Assembly: GCF_018798885.1 (NCBI RefSeq)
Contig: NZ_CP076361.1
Span: forward strand, 434,001-498,000
Direction of reading: 5' to 3'
DNA length: 64,000 nucleotides
Source of the DNA: Gemmobacter fulvus
GTDB lineage: Bacteria; Pseudomonadota; Alphaproteobacteria; Rhodobacterales; Rhodobacteraceae
Numbering within the stretch: the stretch's first letter is position 1; the number at the start of each line of letters is the position of its first letter. Of this stretch, positions 8,860-15,870 are shown in pieces. A program made the translations under genes and the position numbers. The notes under the pieces were generated by a model, which saw only the letters and a list, made by a program, of their open reading frames with translations, was not told the DNA's origin and made no database searches.

Positions 8860-9768
8860 CTAGTTGGCGTAGCGTTGCAGCGCATCCCGTTCAGCGGCCA
8901 TGATTTCAGCCTTGGGGCGCCACGTTGGATCGACTTGGCTTGCCTCAAACAGGCGCCCGGTTAGCCGCCTTGCGACGAACAGCTTCTCGCGACCATTTGG
9001 CAGGGCATCAAAGTTTGCGAAGTCATCTGCAATCCCCTTCTGCCGCTTGTTCGGCAGCTTCATGCCTTCTTTGGTGACAGCAACCCCTGTGATGATCCTG
9101 GGCTGGCCAGGGCGGAACAGCTTGGTCTTGTGACCGTGCAGCCGATAGGACGAAAAGATCTTCCTTGCTGCATACAGGAGCCCCCTGGTCGCACCTATGC
9201 CAGTGAACACAACATCATCAACGTAGACAGTAATCACGCAACCCTTTGTGGCCGCCAGCTTGGCCAAAGCGTCGAACATGTCCTCGTAGGCAAAGTAGGA
9301 AAGGATCGGGCTGGAGCTGCTGCCAGTTGGCAAGTGACCATCTACGGTGAGCAACTTGGTCAGAATGCCAGAGACGTCTCCCGAGCAAAGCATTCGATCC
9401 AGAAAGAAGTGGTGGACTGCCTGCGATCGGACGGAGGGGTAAAACTTCCGCACATCGATCTTCACGCAGCCCGCATCCACAGAATGCCCGCTAGCGTTGG
9501 TGATGTATGACCTCCCCCTGATTGCAGAATGCAGGTAATCTGGGGTGTCAATTTTGGCCAGAAGCAAGGCTACGCGCTTGTGCACCTTGTCCAGCTTCGG
9601 CTTGGGTTCTTGGATCGGCCGACCGGTTTTCTTGTCGGTCCATCTCTTGTAGTTGTCCGTTGCTGCGCAAAGCTCGTTCAGCTCATCGAGCGTTACCCGC
9701 AACCGGTCCGCCAGCATTTGGGGACTGGTGATCTTGTAGAAAATGGACTGGTTGCGGGGGTAGCTCAT
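8860..9768 (-). CDS. Retron-type reverse transcriptase
   Basis: A 302-aa protein with the RT palm motifs in order: N-terminal YKITSPQMLADRL start, the H...IRGRSYITNASGH block (residues 80-95), KIDVRKFYPSV with catalytic D105, HLPTGSSSSP (145-154), YVDD (182-185), HGHKTKLF (211-218) and the VTG-like ITGVAV (226-231). The short length, the absence of maturase or endonuclease domains, and the N-A-x-x-H and ITG blocks place it with retron RTs rather than group II introns. Unusual details are YVDD instead of the usual YADD and a serine run in place of QGAPTSP. Start and XRE stop overlap as ATGA. It probably makes DNA from a co-encoded RNA, but that RNA is not certain here. Confidence 0.85.
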   Translation of the reverse strand: MSYPRNQSIFYKITSPQMLADRLRVTLDELNELCAATDNYKRWTDKKTGRPIQEPKPKLDKVHKRVALLLAKIDTPDYLHSAIRGRSYITNASGHSVDAGCVKIDVRKFYPSVRSQAVHHFFLDRMLCSGDVSGILTKLLTVDGHLPTGSSSSPILSYFAYEDMFDALAKLAATKGCVITVYVDDVVFTGIGATRGLLYAARKIFSSYRLHGHKTKLFRPGQPRIITGVAVTKEGMKLPNKRQKGIADDFANFDALPNGREKLFVARRLTGRLFEASQVDPTWRPKAEIMAAERDALQRYAN

Positions 9769-10073
9769 CGCTCAGACCCTCTGTAATCCGAAATTGTCGC
9801 CACCCAGTCCAGCATCTTCACTGCCTTGTCGGCGACGAACACCCTTACATTTTCGGCCTTCCCCGCCCCTTCCACCTTCTCGGCGAACAAAAGCAAGGAG
9901 GACATGGGAATGTCGAAGGCGTCGGAATACTTCTGAAGCGTGGCCATTGAGACGTTCTTGTCGCCCTTCTCGATTTCAGACACGTAGGATTTTGAAAGGC
10001 CCAAGCGCTCAGCGGCATCGACCTGTGACAGGTCATGATAGACCCTCACAAGGCGCAGGGCTTTGTTCAGCAT
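9765..10073 (-). CDS. XRE-family HTH regulator coupled to the RT
   Basis: A 102-aa protein with an N-terminal Cro/C1-type helix-turn-helix (about residues 5-58: VDAAERLGLSKSYVSEIEKG) and a short alpha-helical tail. The start at 10073 is chosen because GGAGGGAG lies 6 bp upstream; an upstream ATG at 10097 lacks a site. The stop overlaps the RT start by 4 bp (ATGA), so both are translated together. It could be the operon repressor, or the accessory HTH protein known in one class of retrons. Confidence 0.85.
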   Translation of the reverse strand: MLNKALRLVRVYHDLSQVDAAERLGLSKSYVSEIEKGDKNVSMATLQKYSDAFDIPMSSLLLFAEKVEGAGKAENVRVFVADKAVKMLDWVATISDYRGSER

Positions 10074-10097
10074 TTTCTCCCTCCAAACAATGAACAC

Positions 10098-10253
10098 CTA
10101 GGGGCCGTCGAAGAAGAACCGCGCCAGTTTCGCGATGGCATTTACCATCCAAAACGCGGCCAAGAGTATCGACCTGTTCCGAAGAACACGCCGATACCAA
10201 CGACGGACCCGTTGCCCGGTGTTCAGGGGCTTCTTGGGATCATTGGTTCCCAT
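10098..10253 (-). CDS. Small single-pass membrane protein heading the RT operon
   Basis: A 51-aa protein: a basic N-terminal half (RVRRWYRRVLRNR) followed by one hydrophobic helix (about residues 29-47). The ATG at 10253 has AGGAGG 8 bp upstream. It ends 25 bp before the XRE start. A longer in-frame reading to 10400 has no ribosome site and would run through the hairpins. Function unknown; small membrane proteins occur as effectors in several defence systems, but here that is only position-based inference. Confidence 0.6.
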   Translation of the reverse strand: MGTNDPKKPLNTGQRVRRWYRRVLRNRSILLAAFWMVNAIAKLARFFFDGP

Positions 10254-10719
10254 TTCAGCATCCTCCTGGGCATCACCACCGGACAACCCGATGGCTGTGC
10301 GCCGACCCCAAGAGGCAAAGTGGGCAAACGGTAACCCCCAGGTATCCCCGTGCCGCAACGTGCGCTGCGGCCTTAAGTCGGAAGTCGTCGCCGATCGCAT
10401 CGCTCGCGCGCGATCGCCGCTGCCCCCAAAGTGGGTAGAGACCGAAGCCTCCTCGACTGGTGAACCAGTCAGCCTGTGGCGCTATCCATCGCCTGAACAC
10501 TGTAGCCTAGATAGCAGATTCGGTCGCCAACGCAAGAAGAAAGTTCGCCTGTAGCGATTTCAGTCCGCTCATTCGATCACTTAACCACAAAATGTCGTAG
10601 CTCGGTTTGGCGTGAATGTCAGGATCACACGTTGTCTAGCCCGAAAGTGAATGAATATCAGGGCGTTAGCGCCCCGCTCAGACCCGTAGGCTCAATATGG
10701 GCTGACCGACAAGCGAAAA
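10254..10719. other. 465-bp non-coding leader of the RT operon
   Basis: No supported gene in this stretch. It holds the candidate RNA described at 10330-10505, the putative promoter around 10505-10535, and a GGGCG-CTAA-CGCCC hairpin at about 10660-10674 next to the terminator at 10720. Open frames across it have no ribosome sites and run through the hairpins. Confidence 0.6.
10330..10505 (-). ncRNA. Candidate structured RNA upstream of the RT operon
   Basis: Reading the minus strand from about 10505, three inverted repeats follow one another: GACTGG-TTCA-CCAGTC (10456-10471), a 7-bp CGATCGC/GCGATCG stem (about 10391-10415), and GCCGCA/TGCGGC (about 10352-10371). A possible promoter lies upstream (CTTGCG, 17 bp, TATCTA, near 10505-10535). 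A short CGATGG near the 5' end can pair with CCATCG near 10290. A retron msr-msd RNA would be expected near the RT, and this is the best candidate I see, but the outer pairing is only 6 bp and no branch-site sequence is convincing. Confidence 0.3.
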
Positions 10720-10738
10720 GGCCCGCCGAAGCGGGCCT
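10719..10738 (-). terminator. Rho-independent terminator after the small-gene pair 11296-10746
   Basis: On the minus strand an 8-bp GC stem (AGGCCCGC/GCGGGCCT) with a TTCG-type loop is followed by TTTTCG, 7 bp after the stop at 10746. It separates the small-gene block from the RT operon. Confidence 0.85.
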
Positions 10739-10745
10739 CTGATTG

Positions 10746-10958
10746 TCATTCGGCTGCTATGGGCCATCGCCGCTTTGGCTCTCTTGTCGTCATGACCTCC
10801 CGCAGGGAAGTCATGGTGGCCATTTCTTCCCGCAAGGCTTCTTCGAACCTTGCCCGCTTGGCCTGTCCAGCCAATGCCCTCGCCCGTCTCTTTGCAGTTT
10901 CGGACAGGGGTTCCTTCGGCCGATCCACCCTGTTCAGCAAAAGGTAGGGCAGCCTCAT
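10746..10958 (-). CDS. Small basic hypothetical protein of the element
   Basis: A 70-aa protein rich in Arg and Ala (ETAKRRARALAGQAKRARFEEALREEM), probably one long helix. The start overlaps the preceding gene's stop as ATGA (10955-10958). It is followed by a terminator. No recognised domain; a nucleic-acid-binding or packaging role is possible but unsupported. Confidence 0.6.
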   Translation of the reverse strand: MRLPYLLLNRVDRPKEPLSETAKRRARALAGQAKRARFEEALREEMATMTSLREVMTTREPKRRWPIAAE

Positions 10959-11296
10959 TCAGCAGCCTTGGCTTTGCGACGGTGGGGAACGTCCACGCCC
11001 GTTTTCCGCAGGCGGGCAGCGATGGACGCAACCGACCTTGCAGACGTGGAGGCATTGTCAAACTGGGCATGGATCAGGTTGACGATCATGTCGTAGGAAA
11101 GGGTCACGTCCATGACCAACTCAGCAACCACGCTGCCGATGGTCTCTTTCTTCTCGGCCTTCGGTTCAGGCGTGGCTTCCACTTTCTCGGTCGGGGTGGC
11201 CGCTTCGGTCAGCACCTGATCTGCATCTTGGTCAGGATCAGCGCCCGCGAGGACAGCAGACACAGCGTTCTCAAAGGTTTTCTTGGTCATGGTCAT
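10955..11296 (-). CDS. Hypothetical protein of the element
   Basis: A 113-aa protein with an acidic, Pro/Glu-rich middle (about residues 20-50) and a C-terminal helical part ending in a basic tail (AARLRKTGVDVPHRRKAKAAE). First gene of a two-gene unit with the 70-aa ORF. The second half (SYDMIVNLIHAQFDNASTSARSVASIAARLRKTG) reads like a short winged-helix or HTH segment, but I cannot name a family. Confidence 0.6.
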   Translation of the reverse strand: MTMTKKTFENAVSAVLAGADPDQDADQVLTEAATPTEKVEATPEPKAEKKETIGSVVAELVMDVTLSYDMIVNLIHAQFDNASTSARSVASIAARLRKTGVDVPHRRKAKAAE

Positions 11297-11551
11297 GGTC
11301 AGTCTCCAGGTTCCACCAGGCCACAGCGACCTGATAGAGCTATCCTGTCGCGTGGGCAGAACCTCGAACGCCCCCTAACCCACCGTTCCCGCTCACTAAA
11401 TGCTTCGACTTTCAGGCGCTCGGATCGGGCTGCCTGATAGTGCCAGGTGCACGGCCACCGAAAGCCCTGGTAACCAGGACACGAAGCCGGGGGATGATCC
11501 GGGTCGGGCCGATGTGCCGGTTCGGACAGCTTGCCACTATCAAGAACGAAG
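11297..11551. other. 255-bp non-coding stretch within the element
   Basis: I see no convincing gene. A minus-strand open frame at 11299-11562 lacks a ribosome site and reads through the terminator hairpin. The stretch probably holds the promoter for the 113-aa gene. Confidence 0.5.
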
Positions 11552-11581
11552 AAGACCGGCACCCTGTGAGACGCCGGTCTT
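11552..11581 (-). terminator. Hairpin after the 59-aa gene
   Basis: A perfect 9-bp inverted repeat (AAGACCGGC/GCCGGTCTT, 12-nt loop) lies 22 bp past the stop at 11603. The tail on the minus strand is only moderately T-rich (TCTTCTTCG), so it is a probable rather than a certain terminator. Confidence 0.6.
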
Positions 11582-11602
11582 TGGGATCATAGCCGGGGAA
11601 GC

Positions 11603-11782
11603 CTAGTGCTTGCGCAACCCCTGCTTGCAGATAACGCTGGCAACCACGCGCTCATTCTTGAAGCCGCTGAGGTCAGCATACCGTTTACAGTCAGCCTGGG
11701 GCTCCAACTTCATCCAGAACCGCAGGCGCTCGGTGCAGGTCTTGAAACGGGCGTTGATGATGTCGATTTGATCCTGGCTCAT
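11603..11782 (-). CDS. 59-aa hypothetical protein coupled to the 98-aa gene
   Basis: Begins MSQDQIDIINARFK and ends KQGLRKH. Start and upstream stop overlap as ATGA (11779-11782), which argues it is translated. The region CTERLRFWMKLEPQADCKRYADLSGF is strongly charged and helical. It is short and easily missed by automated gene calls. Function unknown. Confidence 0.55.
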   Translation of the reverse strand: MSQDQIDIINARFKTCTERLRFWMKLEPQADCKRYADLSGFKNERVVASVICKQGLRKH

Positions 11783-12075
11783 GCCACAACTCCCTTCATT
11801 CGCAGGATGGGATAGGCGTCTTGATTATAGGTCAGGTTGTGCTGCCGTTCCACGCACACCCGAGCGATAGCGTTGTGCATGTCCCACCCATTTTCCTCAA
11901 GAATGCACAAAAGCGTCTTGATGTCATTCTTCTTCAACCCGGTAAGGGAATTGATGGCCCCGGCGTTGGTGGTGCCCATGGCAAGGGCTGCAATGGCCAC
12001 CTTTTCAACGTCGGTGAGGTAGCATCCAGACTTCTTGTCGCTGAGCGGGATGACCCCGACAGATTTGACTTCCAT
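11779..12075 (-). CDS. 98-aa hypothetical protein of the element
   Basis: Starts MEVKSVGVIPLSDKK. Residues about 20-60 (TDVEKVAIAALAMGTTNAGAINSLTGLKKNDIKTLL) look like a helix-turn-helix of the MarR/DprA-winged type, followed by two further helices. It is transcribed divergently from the ribbon-helix-helix gene at 12190, so the 114-bp gap probably holds both promoters. It may be a regulator of the element; the family was not identified. Confidence 0.6.
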   Translation of the reverse strand: MEVKSVGVIPLSDKKSGCYLTDVEKVAIAALAMGTTNAGAINSLTGLKKNDIKTLLCILEENGWDMHNAIARVCVERQHNLTYNQDAYPILRMKGVVA

Positions 12076-12189
12076 AGTCTCTCCATGTATTCAGTAATTG
12101 TGATCGTTTTCCTGTCTAGTCACCTTATAAGGGGCGATGTCACAATCTCTAGAGACTGGATCGGCCGGGCGCAAGCGAAATATATAGGT

Positions 12190-12534
12190 ATGGCACAAAT
12201 TCTCATGAAAAAGTTGAACGTGGCTCTTCCCGACGAGATGGTTGATGCGTTGACCAAGCACGCAGAGGAGCGTGGCAAGACGATCAGTGACGCCGTGCGG
12301 GACCTACTGGCCTCGGCGCTGACGATCCGCCCGCATCGGACAATCGGGGAAGTTGCGATGGAGGCCATCCGGGCCGGCGCGACCAACCAGCAGACCTTGG
12401 CCCACGTGCACAAGCTCTTTCCCGACAGCAACGCCTCTGCGGCATCGATCGCGTGGTATCGAATGACCTTGAGGAAGGAGGGGGAAGCCGTGCCCACCGA
12501 TCGAGAGGCAAAGCTTGCGGCAAAGTGGCCCTGA
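12190..12534 (+). CDS. Ribbon-helix-helix (CopG-like) DNA-binding protein
   Basis: A 114-aa protein. Residues 7-45 (KLNVALPDEMVDALTKHAEERGKTISDAVRDLL) form a typical ribbon-helix-helix: a beta strand with alternating hydrophobics, then two helices. The remaining part (HRTIGEVAMEAIRAGATNQQTLAHVHKLFPDSNASAASIAWYRMTLR) is helical and resembles a short winged domain. ATG at 12190; a second ATG at 12205 is possible. It is one of two plus-strand genes in the element, divergent from the 98-aa gene, and a candidate transcriptional switch. Confidence 0.7.
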   Translation: MAQILMKKLNVALPDEMVDALTKHAEERGKTISDAVRDLLASALTIRPHRTIGEVAMEAIRAGATNQQTLAHVHKLFPDSNASAASIAWYRMTLRKEGEAVPTDREAKLAAKWP

Positions 12535-13085
12535 AAACTGGTGGCAAACGGGCCCGGTTCGGACCTCGTGCCAGAGAGTTCTGGTCAACACCCTGGCCCG
12601 GAAACATTAAACTTCCATCATCACAGGACTGATAATCCTATGACGCCGAAAAGCAGAAAGGCGCCAGGTTTGACCCTGACGCCTTCGCCTTTACCCGCAC
12701 AGCCCATGCGCAACACCTGAACGCCAGGCCACACGGGAAGATGGTCCTGGACGCGACGAACCTGCAACGCCGCGCCCAGGTATCCCGACGACCATGGCGC
12801 TTGACAACCAGGAGCCGGGAATTTGCGGACGGGCTGGATGACAACCCGCCCCGAGGACACACCCTTACTGGCAATGCCGAGGGGCCTCTATCCGTCCACC
12901 CGCCGCTGAAAAGGAGGCGAGATACCCCACGGCAGATGGACGTGTCCAAATTGGTGGAGACGACCGAATTCCCGCCAGGCCAACCGGCCGTCTCCATGGT
13001 CCGCACCCGCCTCCACGGAGAGAAGCGGGGGAACCTACAACAACGCCACTTTCTGGAGGTGGGCGGCGTTGCTGATGCGAATTTC
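12535..13085. other. 551-bp stretch without a supported gene
   Basis: Neither strand has a frame with a good start, ribosome site and plausible protein. A 7-bp inverted repeat (CAACGCC 13041-13047, GGCGTTG 13065-13071) lies just past the stop of the 83-aa gene and may be a weak terminator. The rest may be a remnant of a decayed gene. Confidence 0.5.
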
Positions 13086-13337
13086 TCAGTCGAGCACGGG
13101 GGCGCTTTCCACGAAACGAGCCGCTTCCTCCCGGTGGGTCAACAGCGACTTGCCGATGGCGTCCACCGAGGTCACATGCTCATAGGCGTCAAAGTAGCTG
13201 ACACCAGTCTCCGCAGCGTGGTCCTTGGCCATCTGGTCCAGAAGGCCATCAGCATCCTTGACCAGGGAGTGCGCCCGTTTGCGGACGTCCTGTTCGCCTG
13301 CGTGCTTGGCAATAAGCGCTTCAAGTTTGTCGTTCAT
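13086..13337 (-). CDS. 83-aa hypothetical protein
   Basis: Starts MNDKLEALIAKHAGEQDVRKRAHSL at 13337 with AAAGGA upstream; a longer frame to 13472 overlaps the previous gene and lacks a site. Charged, helical protein with an HVTSVDAIGKSLLTHREEA C-terminal part. It ends the small-gene block of the element. No domain recognised. Confidence 0.6.
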   Translation of the reverse strand: MNDKLEALIAKHAGEQDVRKRAHSLVKDADGLLDQMAKDHAAETGVSYFDAYEHVTSVDAIGKSLLTHREEAARFVESAPVLD

Positions 13338-13351
13338 GGTGGATTGTCCTT

Positions 13352-13948
13352 TCAACCGAGGGGATCGGGCTCGCCCAGCCGGGCAGCCAAATCGTAATTT
13401 GCGGGGCGAGACATATCGCTCAGCCCGTTGTTGGAACCCTGGCCCGTCATGCGACCACCAGTCAGCTTCCACAATGCAGGCGCCTTGTCCCGGATCGACC
13501 GCTTGAGACCCAAGGCCATCATGCCGTAGGACGCGCGGTTCCGGTCGCCCTCACCCAACTGGCGGTCCAGGCTGGCGATCTTGGCGCTGATTTCCTGAAA
13601 GCTGACCAGGCTTGCGTCCGCGTCGGCCAGAGCGGCATCGACCTCAAGGGAAGCTTCATGCCGAAGGGCGAGAAGTTCTTCGCGTTCAGCGACCATGATT
13701 GCAGCCTGGCGGGCACGTTCGGCAGCTTGTTCGCGGGCCAAGTCCTCCTGGAGAACACCGTGCGCCGCCTCTGCGCGGATCAACTCAATCGTCTCGGCCT
13801 GGAGGGACTGGACCAGGGAGTCGAATTTCTCGGGGTCACTGACGGCAAGGCGACGTTCGTCCTGGGTAAGAGGACGTGGCTGCCGGTTGCGGGCAACAAA
13901 GGCCGCGACCTTGGGCGCAAGTTCTGCGATCTTCTCGGCAATGTTCAT
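13352..13948 (-). CDS. 198-aa coiled-coil hypothetical protein
   Basis: Rich in Glu/Ala/Arg over about residues 45-135 (AETIELIRAEAAHGVLQEDLAREQAAERAR), giving a long predicted coiled coil, then a Gly-rich C-terminus. It could be a scaffold-like or structural-interference protein; proteins of this type occur in satellites, but I see no diagnostic motif. It sits 14 bp upstream of the 83-aa gene. Confidence 0.65.
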   Translation of the reverse strand: MNIAEKIAELAPKVAAFVARNRQPRPLTQDERRLAVSDPEKFDSLVQSLQAETIELIRAEAAHGVLQEDLAREQAAERARQAAIMVAEREELLALRHEASLEVDAALADADASLVSFQEISAKIASLDRQLGEGDRNRASYGMMALGLKRSIRDKAPALWKLTGGRMTGQGSNNGLSDMSRPANYDLAARLGEPDPLG

Positions 13949-13977
13949 GTGGCTTTCTCCGTGTTGCAGTCAACATG

Positions 13978-14283
13978 TCATGCTGCCTGGCTAGCGCGGA
14001 CCAGCAAATGATACTCATCTGGCAGGGTGATATAGCGGGACACGCGGGCTTCATCGGTCGAAAGCAGAGACCGATACCAACGCAGCATACCGCCGGAGTA
14101 GCGATGGCCCGTCCGTTCCTTTAGCACCTCGCCAATGATCCCAAGCGCACCAACTGGCAGCTTCAACTGCTGGGCCTCAACCATTGTCCATACAAGGAGC
14201 GACAAGCCGTTTGCAGCCACTTGATTGGTGACGCTGAGGTCTGCGCGGTCGGCTGCTTTGTTCACCAGGTCACGTAAGGTCAT
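13978..14283 (-). CDS. 101-aa hypothetical protein
   Basis: Start overlaps the previous stop as ATGA (14280-14283). Sequence MTLRDLVNKAADRADLS, then a hydrophobic stretch (GLSLLVWTMVEAQQLKLPVGALGII) and a C-terminal GHRYSGGMLRWYRSLLSTDEARVSRYI. Possible small helical regulator; family not recognised. Part of the coupled block with the TerS-like gene. Confidence 0.6.
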   Translation of the reverse strand: MTLRDLVNKAADRADLSVTNQVAANGLSLLVWTMVEAQQLKLPVGALGIIGEVLKERTGHRYSGGMLRWYRSLLSTDEARVSRYITLPDEYHLLVRASQAA

Positions 14284-14600
14284 TGCGTGCCACCTTCGTA
14301 ATAGGCAGATTTCCTGATGTGGGCCGCCAGTTGTTCGCGCAATTCAGGCTTGAGGCCAGGCATCCTGGCAGCTTCTTCTGCCGACTGGTCCCGCACCAGT
14401 TTTGACACCCAAGGCACCGGGTGGCTGCCACTCTCGAAGTGGGTGCCTTCCATCTCCCCGTTCATCTCCGCAAGGACGCCGCCTGGCGAGTAGATGTGGC
14501 CAAGGGTAATACGGGCTGTGATGTGGCCGTCGGCGACTTGGCGTTGGCCAATCCCACTGGGAAGAACATAGGTCGTGACCACGTGGAGCGTTTCAGCCAT
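14280..14600 (-). CDS. 106-aa hypothetical protein
   Basis: Starts MAETLHVVTTYVLPSGIGQRQ; the N-terminal half is beta-rich, the C-terminal half helical (PELREQLAAHIRKSAYYEGG). Its start lies within the last codons of the TerS-like gene (14593-14600 overlap), and its stop overlaps the next start, so the block from 15078 to 13978 is translationally coupled. Function unknown. Confidence 0.6.
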   Translation of the reverse strand: MAETLHVVTTYVLPSGIGQRQVADGHITARITLGHIYSPGGVLAEMNGEMEGTHFESGSHPVPWVSKLVRDQSAEEAARMPGLKPELREQLAAHIRKSAYYEGGTQ

Positions 14601-15078
14601 CTTCGGTATCTCCTGGAATTACGAGCCTGGGCCGTGGCGGCAATTCGGTGCCCACATTATTGTTGATCTGGATGGCTGCCATTGGTGCGGCCTTGTCGGC
14701 AGAGGGGATCATCTTCTCAATGAGCTTGGTCATGACGGCTGAATTGGAATGGACCAGGCGTTTGACGCGTACGGGTTGGAAGTCGTCGTTCAGCATCAAT
14801 TCCCCGGTGTCCGGGTCCTTGGCGTCCACTTCAACGACCTGGCCACAGGCCACCAAGGCACGGTCCATCAGGACGTGGCGAAGGCGATCCATTGCAGCTT
14901 CGTCGATCATGGCCCACAATTCGGCGAACGCCGGGTCGCGGGTCCGTTCCAGATAGATCGCAGACGATGCAGCCCCAGACGCAAGAATGGCCTCGGCTGT
15001 CATGCCCGTCTCAGTCAGCACCTGCAAAAAGGTCCGCTTCTGGTCGGGTGTGGGAGAGGCGATAAGTTCCTGCTGCAT
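14593..15078 (-). CDS. TerS-like protein 1 (small terminase-like)
   Basis: A 161-aa protein: an N-terminal helix-turn-helix (VLTETGMTAEAILASGAASSAIYLERTRD, about residues 20-48), an oligomerisation-type helix pair (FAELWAMIDEAAMDRLRHVLMDRALV), a beta segment (GELMLNDDFQPVRVKRL), then VHSNSAVMTKLIEKMIPSADK, similar to the 'xxYSDTLLMFLLKARRP' end of phage small terminases. It shares the same order with the neighbouring 106-aa gene (15318-15638), so the two are paralogs. A TerS without a large terminase beside it is typical of satellites that redirect a helper's packaging. Family call rests on architecture only. Confidence 0.5.
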   Translation of the reverse strand: MQQELIASPTPDQKRTFLQVLTETGMTAEAILASGAASSAIYLERTRDPAFAELWAMIDEAAMDRLRHVLMDRALVACGQVVEVDAKDPDTGELMLNDDFQPVRVKRLVHSNSAVMTKLIEKMIPSADKAAPMAAIQINNNVGTELPPRPRLVIPGDTEDG

Positions 15079-15317
15079 GAAGTTTTATTTCGGGCCTGGG
15101 TTTTTGCCAACGTTCAACTGTCTGATAACGAAGGGGAAAACAGGCCCTTTTCGGGGGCGTGTAATCTCTGATCCTACGTCGCCAGCATGTCGCAGACGGC
15201 GACCAGTGCTAACCAGCAAATGACCGGCTGACGTTTACACGGTCAGACTGACACCAGGACACTCCCCTGGCTCGACGTGCTCGTGCCAGGGGCTTCGGTG
15301 GTCGTTCGGCAGGTGCT
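15079..15317. other. 239-bp gap with two strong hairpins between the TerS-like paralogs
   Basis: Holds an 8-bp perfect inverted repeat CCCCTGGC/GCCAGGGG (15264-15271, 15285-15292) and a 6-bp GTCGCC/GGCGAC pair (15178-15183, 15198-15203). Neither has a clear T-tract. A packaging site or a small RNA near terS would be expected in a satellite, but nothing here proves it. Confidence 0.4.
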
Positions 15318-15638
15318 TTACAGCTTCGGCTTTCGATAGCCCCCAGATGCAGCCCTGAGAAACTGGCGCCTGGTGATGGGGATCGGCTCGAACCTGTTGT
15401 CTAGGATCAGCTCACCCTTTTCATCCCGCAACCACATTTCCACTGTGTGATTGCGCATGATGGGCAAGCCATTCCTCACGGCGTCAAACTGATCGCGGAA
15501 GGCAGAGTTGTTCTGGGCCCTCACATAGACCGAACCCCTTGCCACACCTACCGCCTTCGCTGCATCCGAGACTGACTGCCCTGCTGCAACGCGACGGAGC
15601 AATTCAGCCCACTTGTGGTCAGGGTATTCAAAGCCCAT
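15318..15638 (-). CDS. TerS-like protein 2 (paralog of TerS-like protein 1)
   Basis: A 106-aa protein: helix-turn-helix (WAELLRRVAAGQSVSDAAKAVGVARGSVYVRAQN, about residues 11-44), then FRDQFDAVRNGLPIMRNHTVEMWLRD and GELILDNRFEPIPITRR. The block GEL-I/M-L-D/N-x-x-F-x-P matches that of TerS-like protein 1, and the helix order is the same; it lacks the C-terminal tail. It overlaps the 80-aa gene by 11 bp. Small terminases recognise packaging sites with this kind of HTH. It could equally be a small regulator. Confidence 0.45.
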   Translation of the reverse strand: MGFEYPDHKWAELLRRVAAGQSVSDAAKAVGVARGSVYVRAQNNSAFRDQFDAVRNGLPIMRNHTVEMWLRDEKGELILDNRFEPIPITRRQFLRAASGGYRKPKL

Positions 15639-15870
15639 CGCTCGCGTCCAATGTGATGTTGATGTCCCCTAAGGCTTCTGTGAGGGTGCGCAAATACATG
15701 GCGATTTCATCACCCGCCGCTGCGTTCACATAGGCTGCAATAAGAGTGGCGCGGGCAGCCGGTGGGTATTCGGGAAACCACTCCTCCACAAAGGTCTTGG
15801 CTTCCAGAATCCAGGTGTTGGCAGTCATTCCGGCCTGCTTCATCAGAAGATTGGTTTCAGGTATTATCAT
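15628..15870 (-). CDS. 80-aa hypothetical protein
   Basis: Starts MIIPETNLLMKQAGMTANTWI; acidic and helical (FVEEWFPEYPPAARATLIAAYVNAAAGDEIAMYLRTLTEALGDI). It overlaps the TerS-like gene 2 start by 11 bp and forms its operon head after the origin-like repeats. No recognised domain. Confidence 0.6.
   Translation of the reverse strand: MIIPETNLLMKQAGMTANTWILEAKTFVEEWFPEYPPAARATLIAAYVNAAAGDEIAMYLRTLTEALGDINITLDASDGL

Noticed and set aside
8860-9768. Group II intron maturase
   Set aside because: No X/thumb maturase or HNH domain in the 302-aa protein and no intron ends around it.
10098-10400. 100-aa version of the small membrane protein
   Set aside because: The internal ATG at 10253 has an AGGAGG site, the upstream start does not, and the extra part overlaps the hairpin region.
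11299-11562. 87-aa minus-strand gene
   Set aside because: Crosses the terminator hairpin, has no ribosome site and has an unlikely composition.
12741-13397. 218-aa plus-strand gene
   Set aside because: Antisense to the 83-aa gene and without a site; composition not protein-like.
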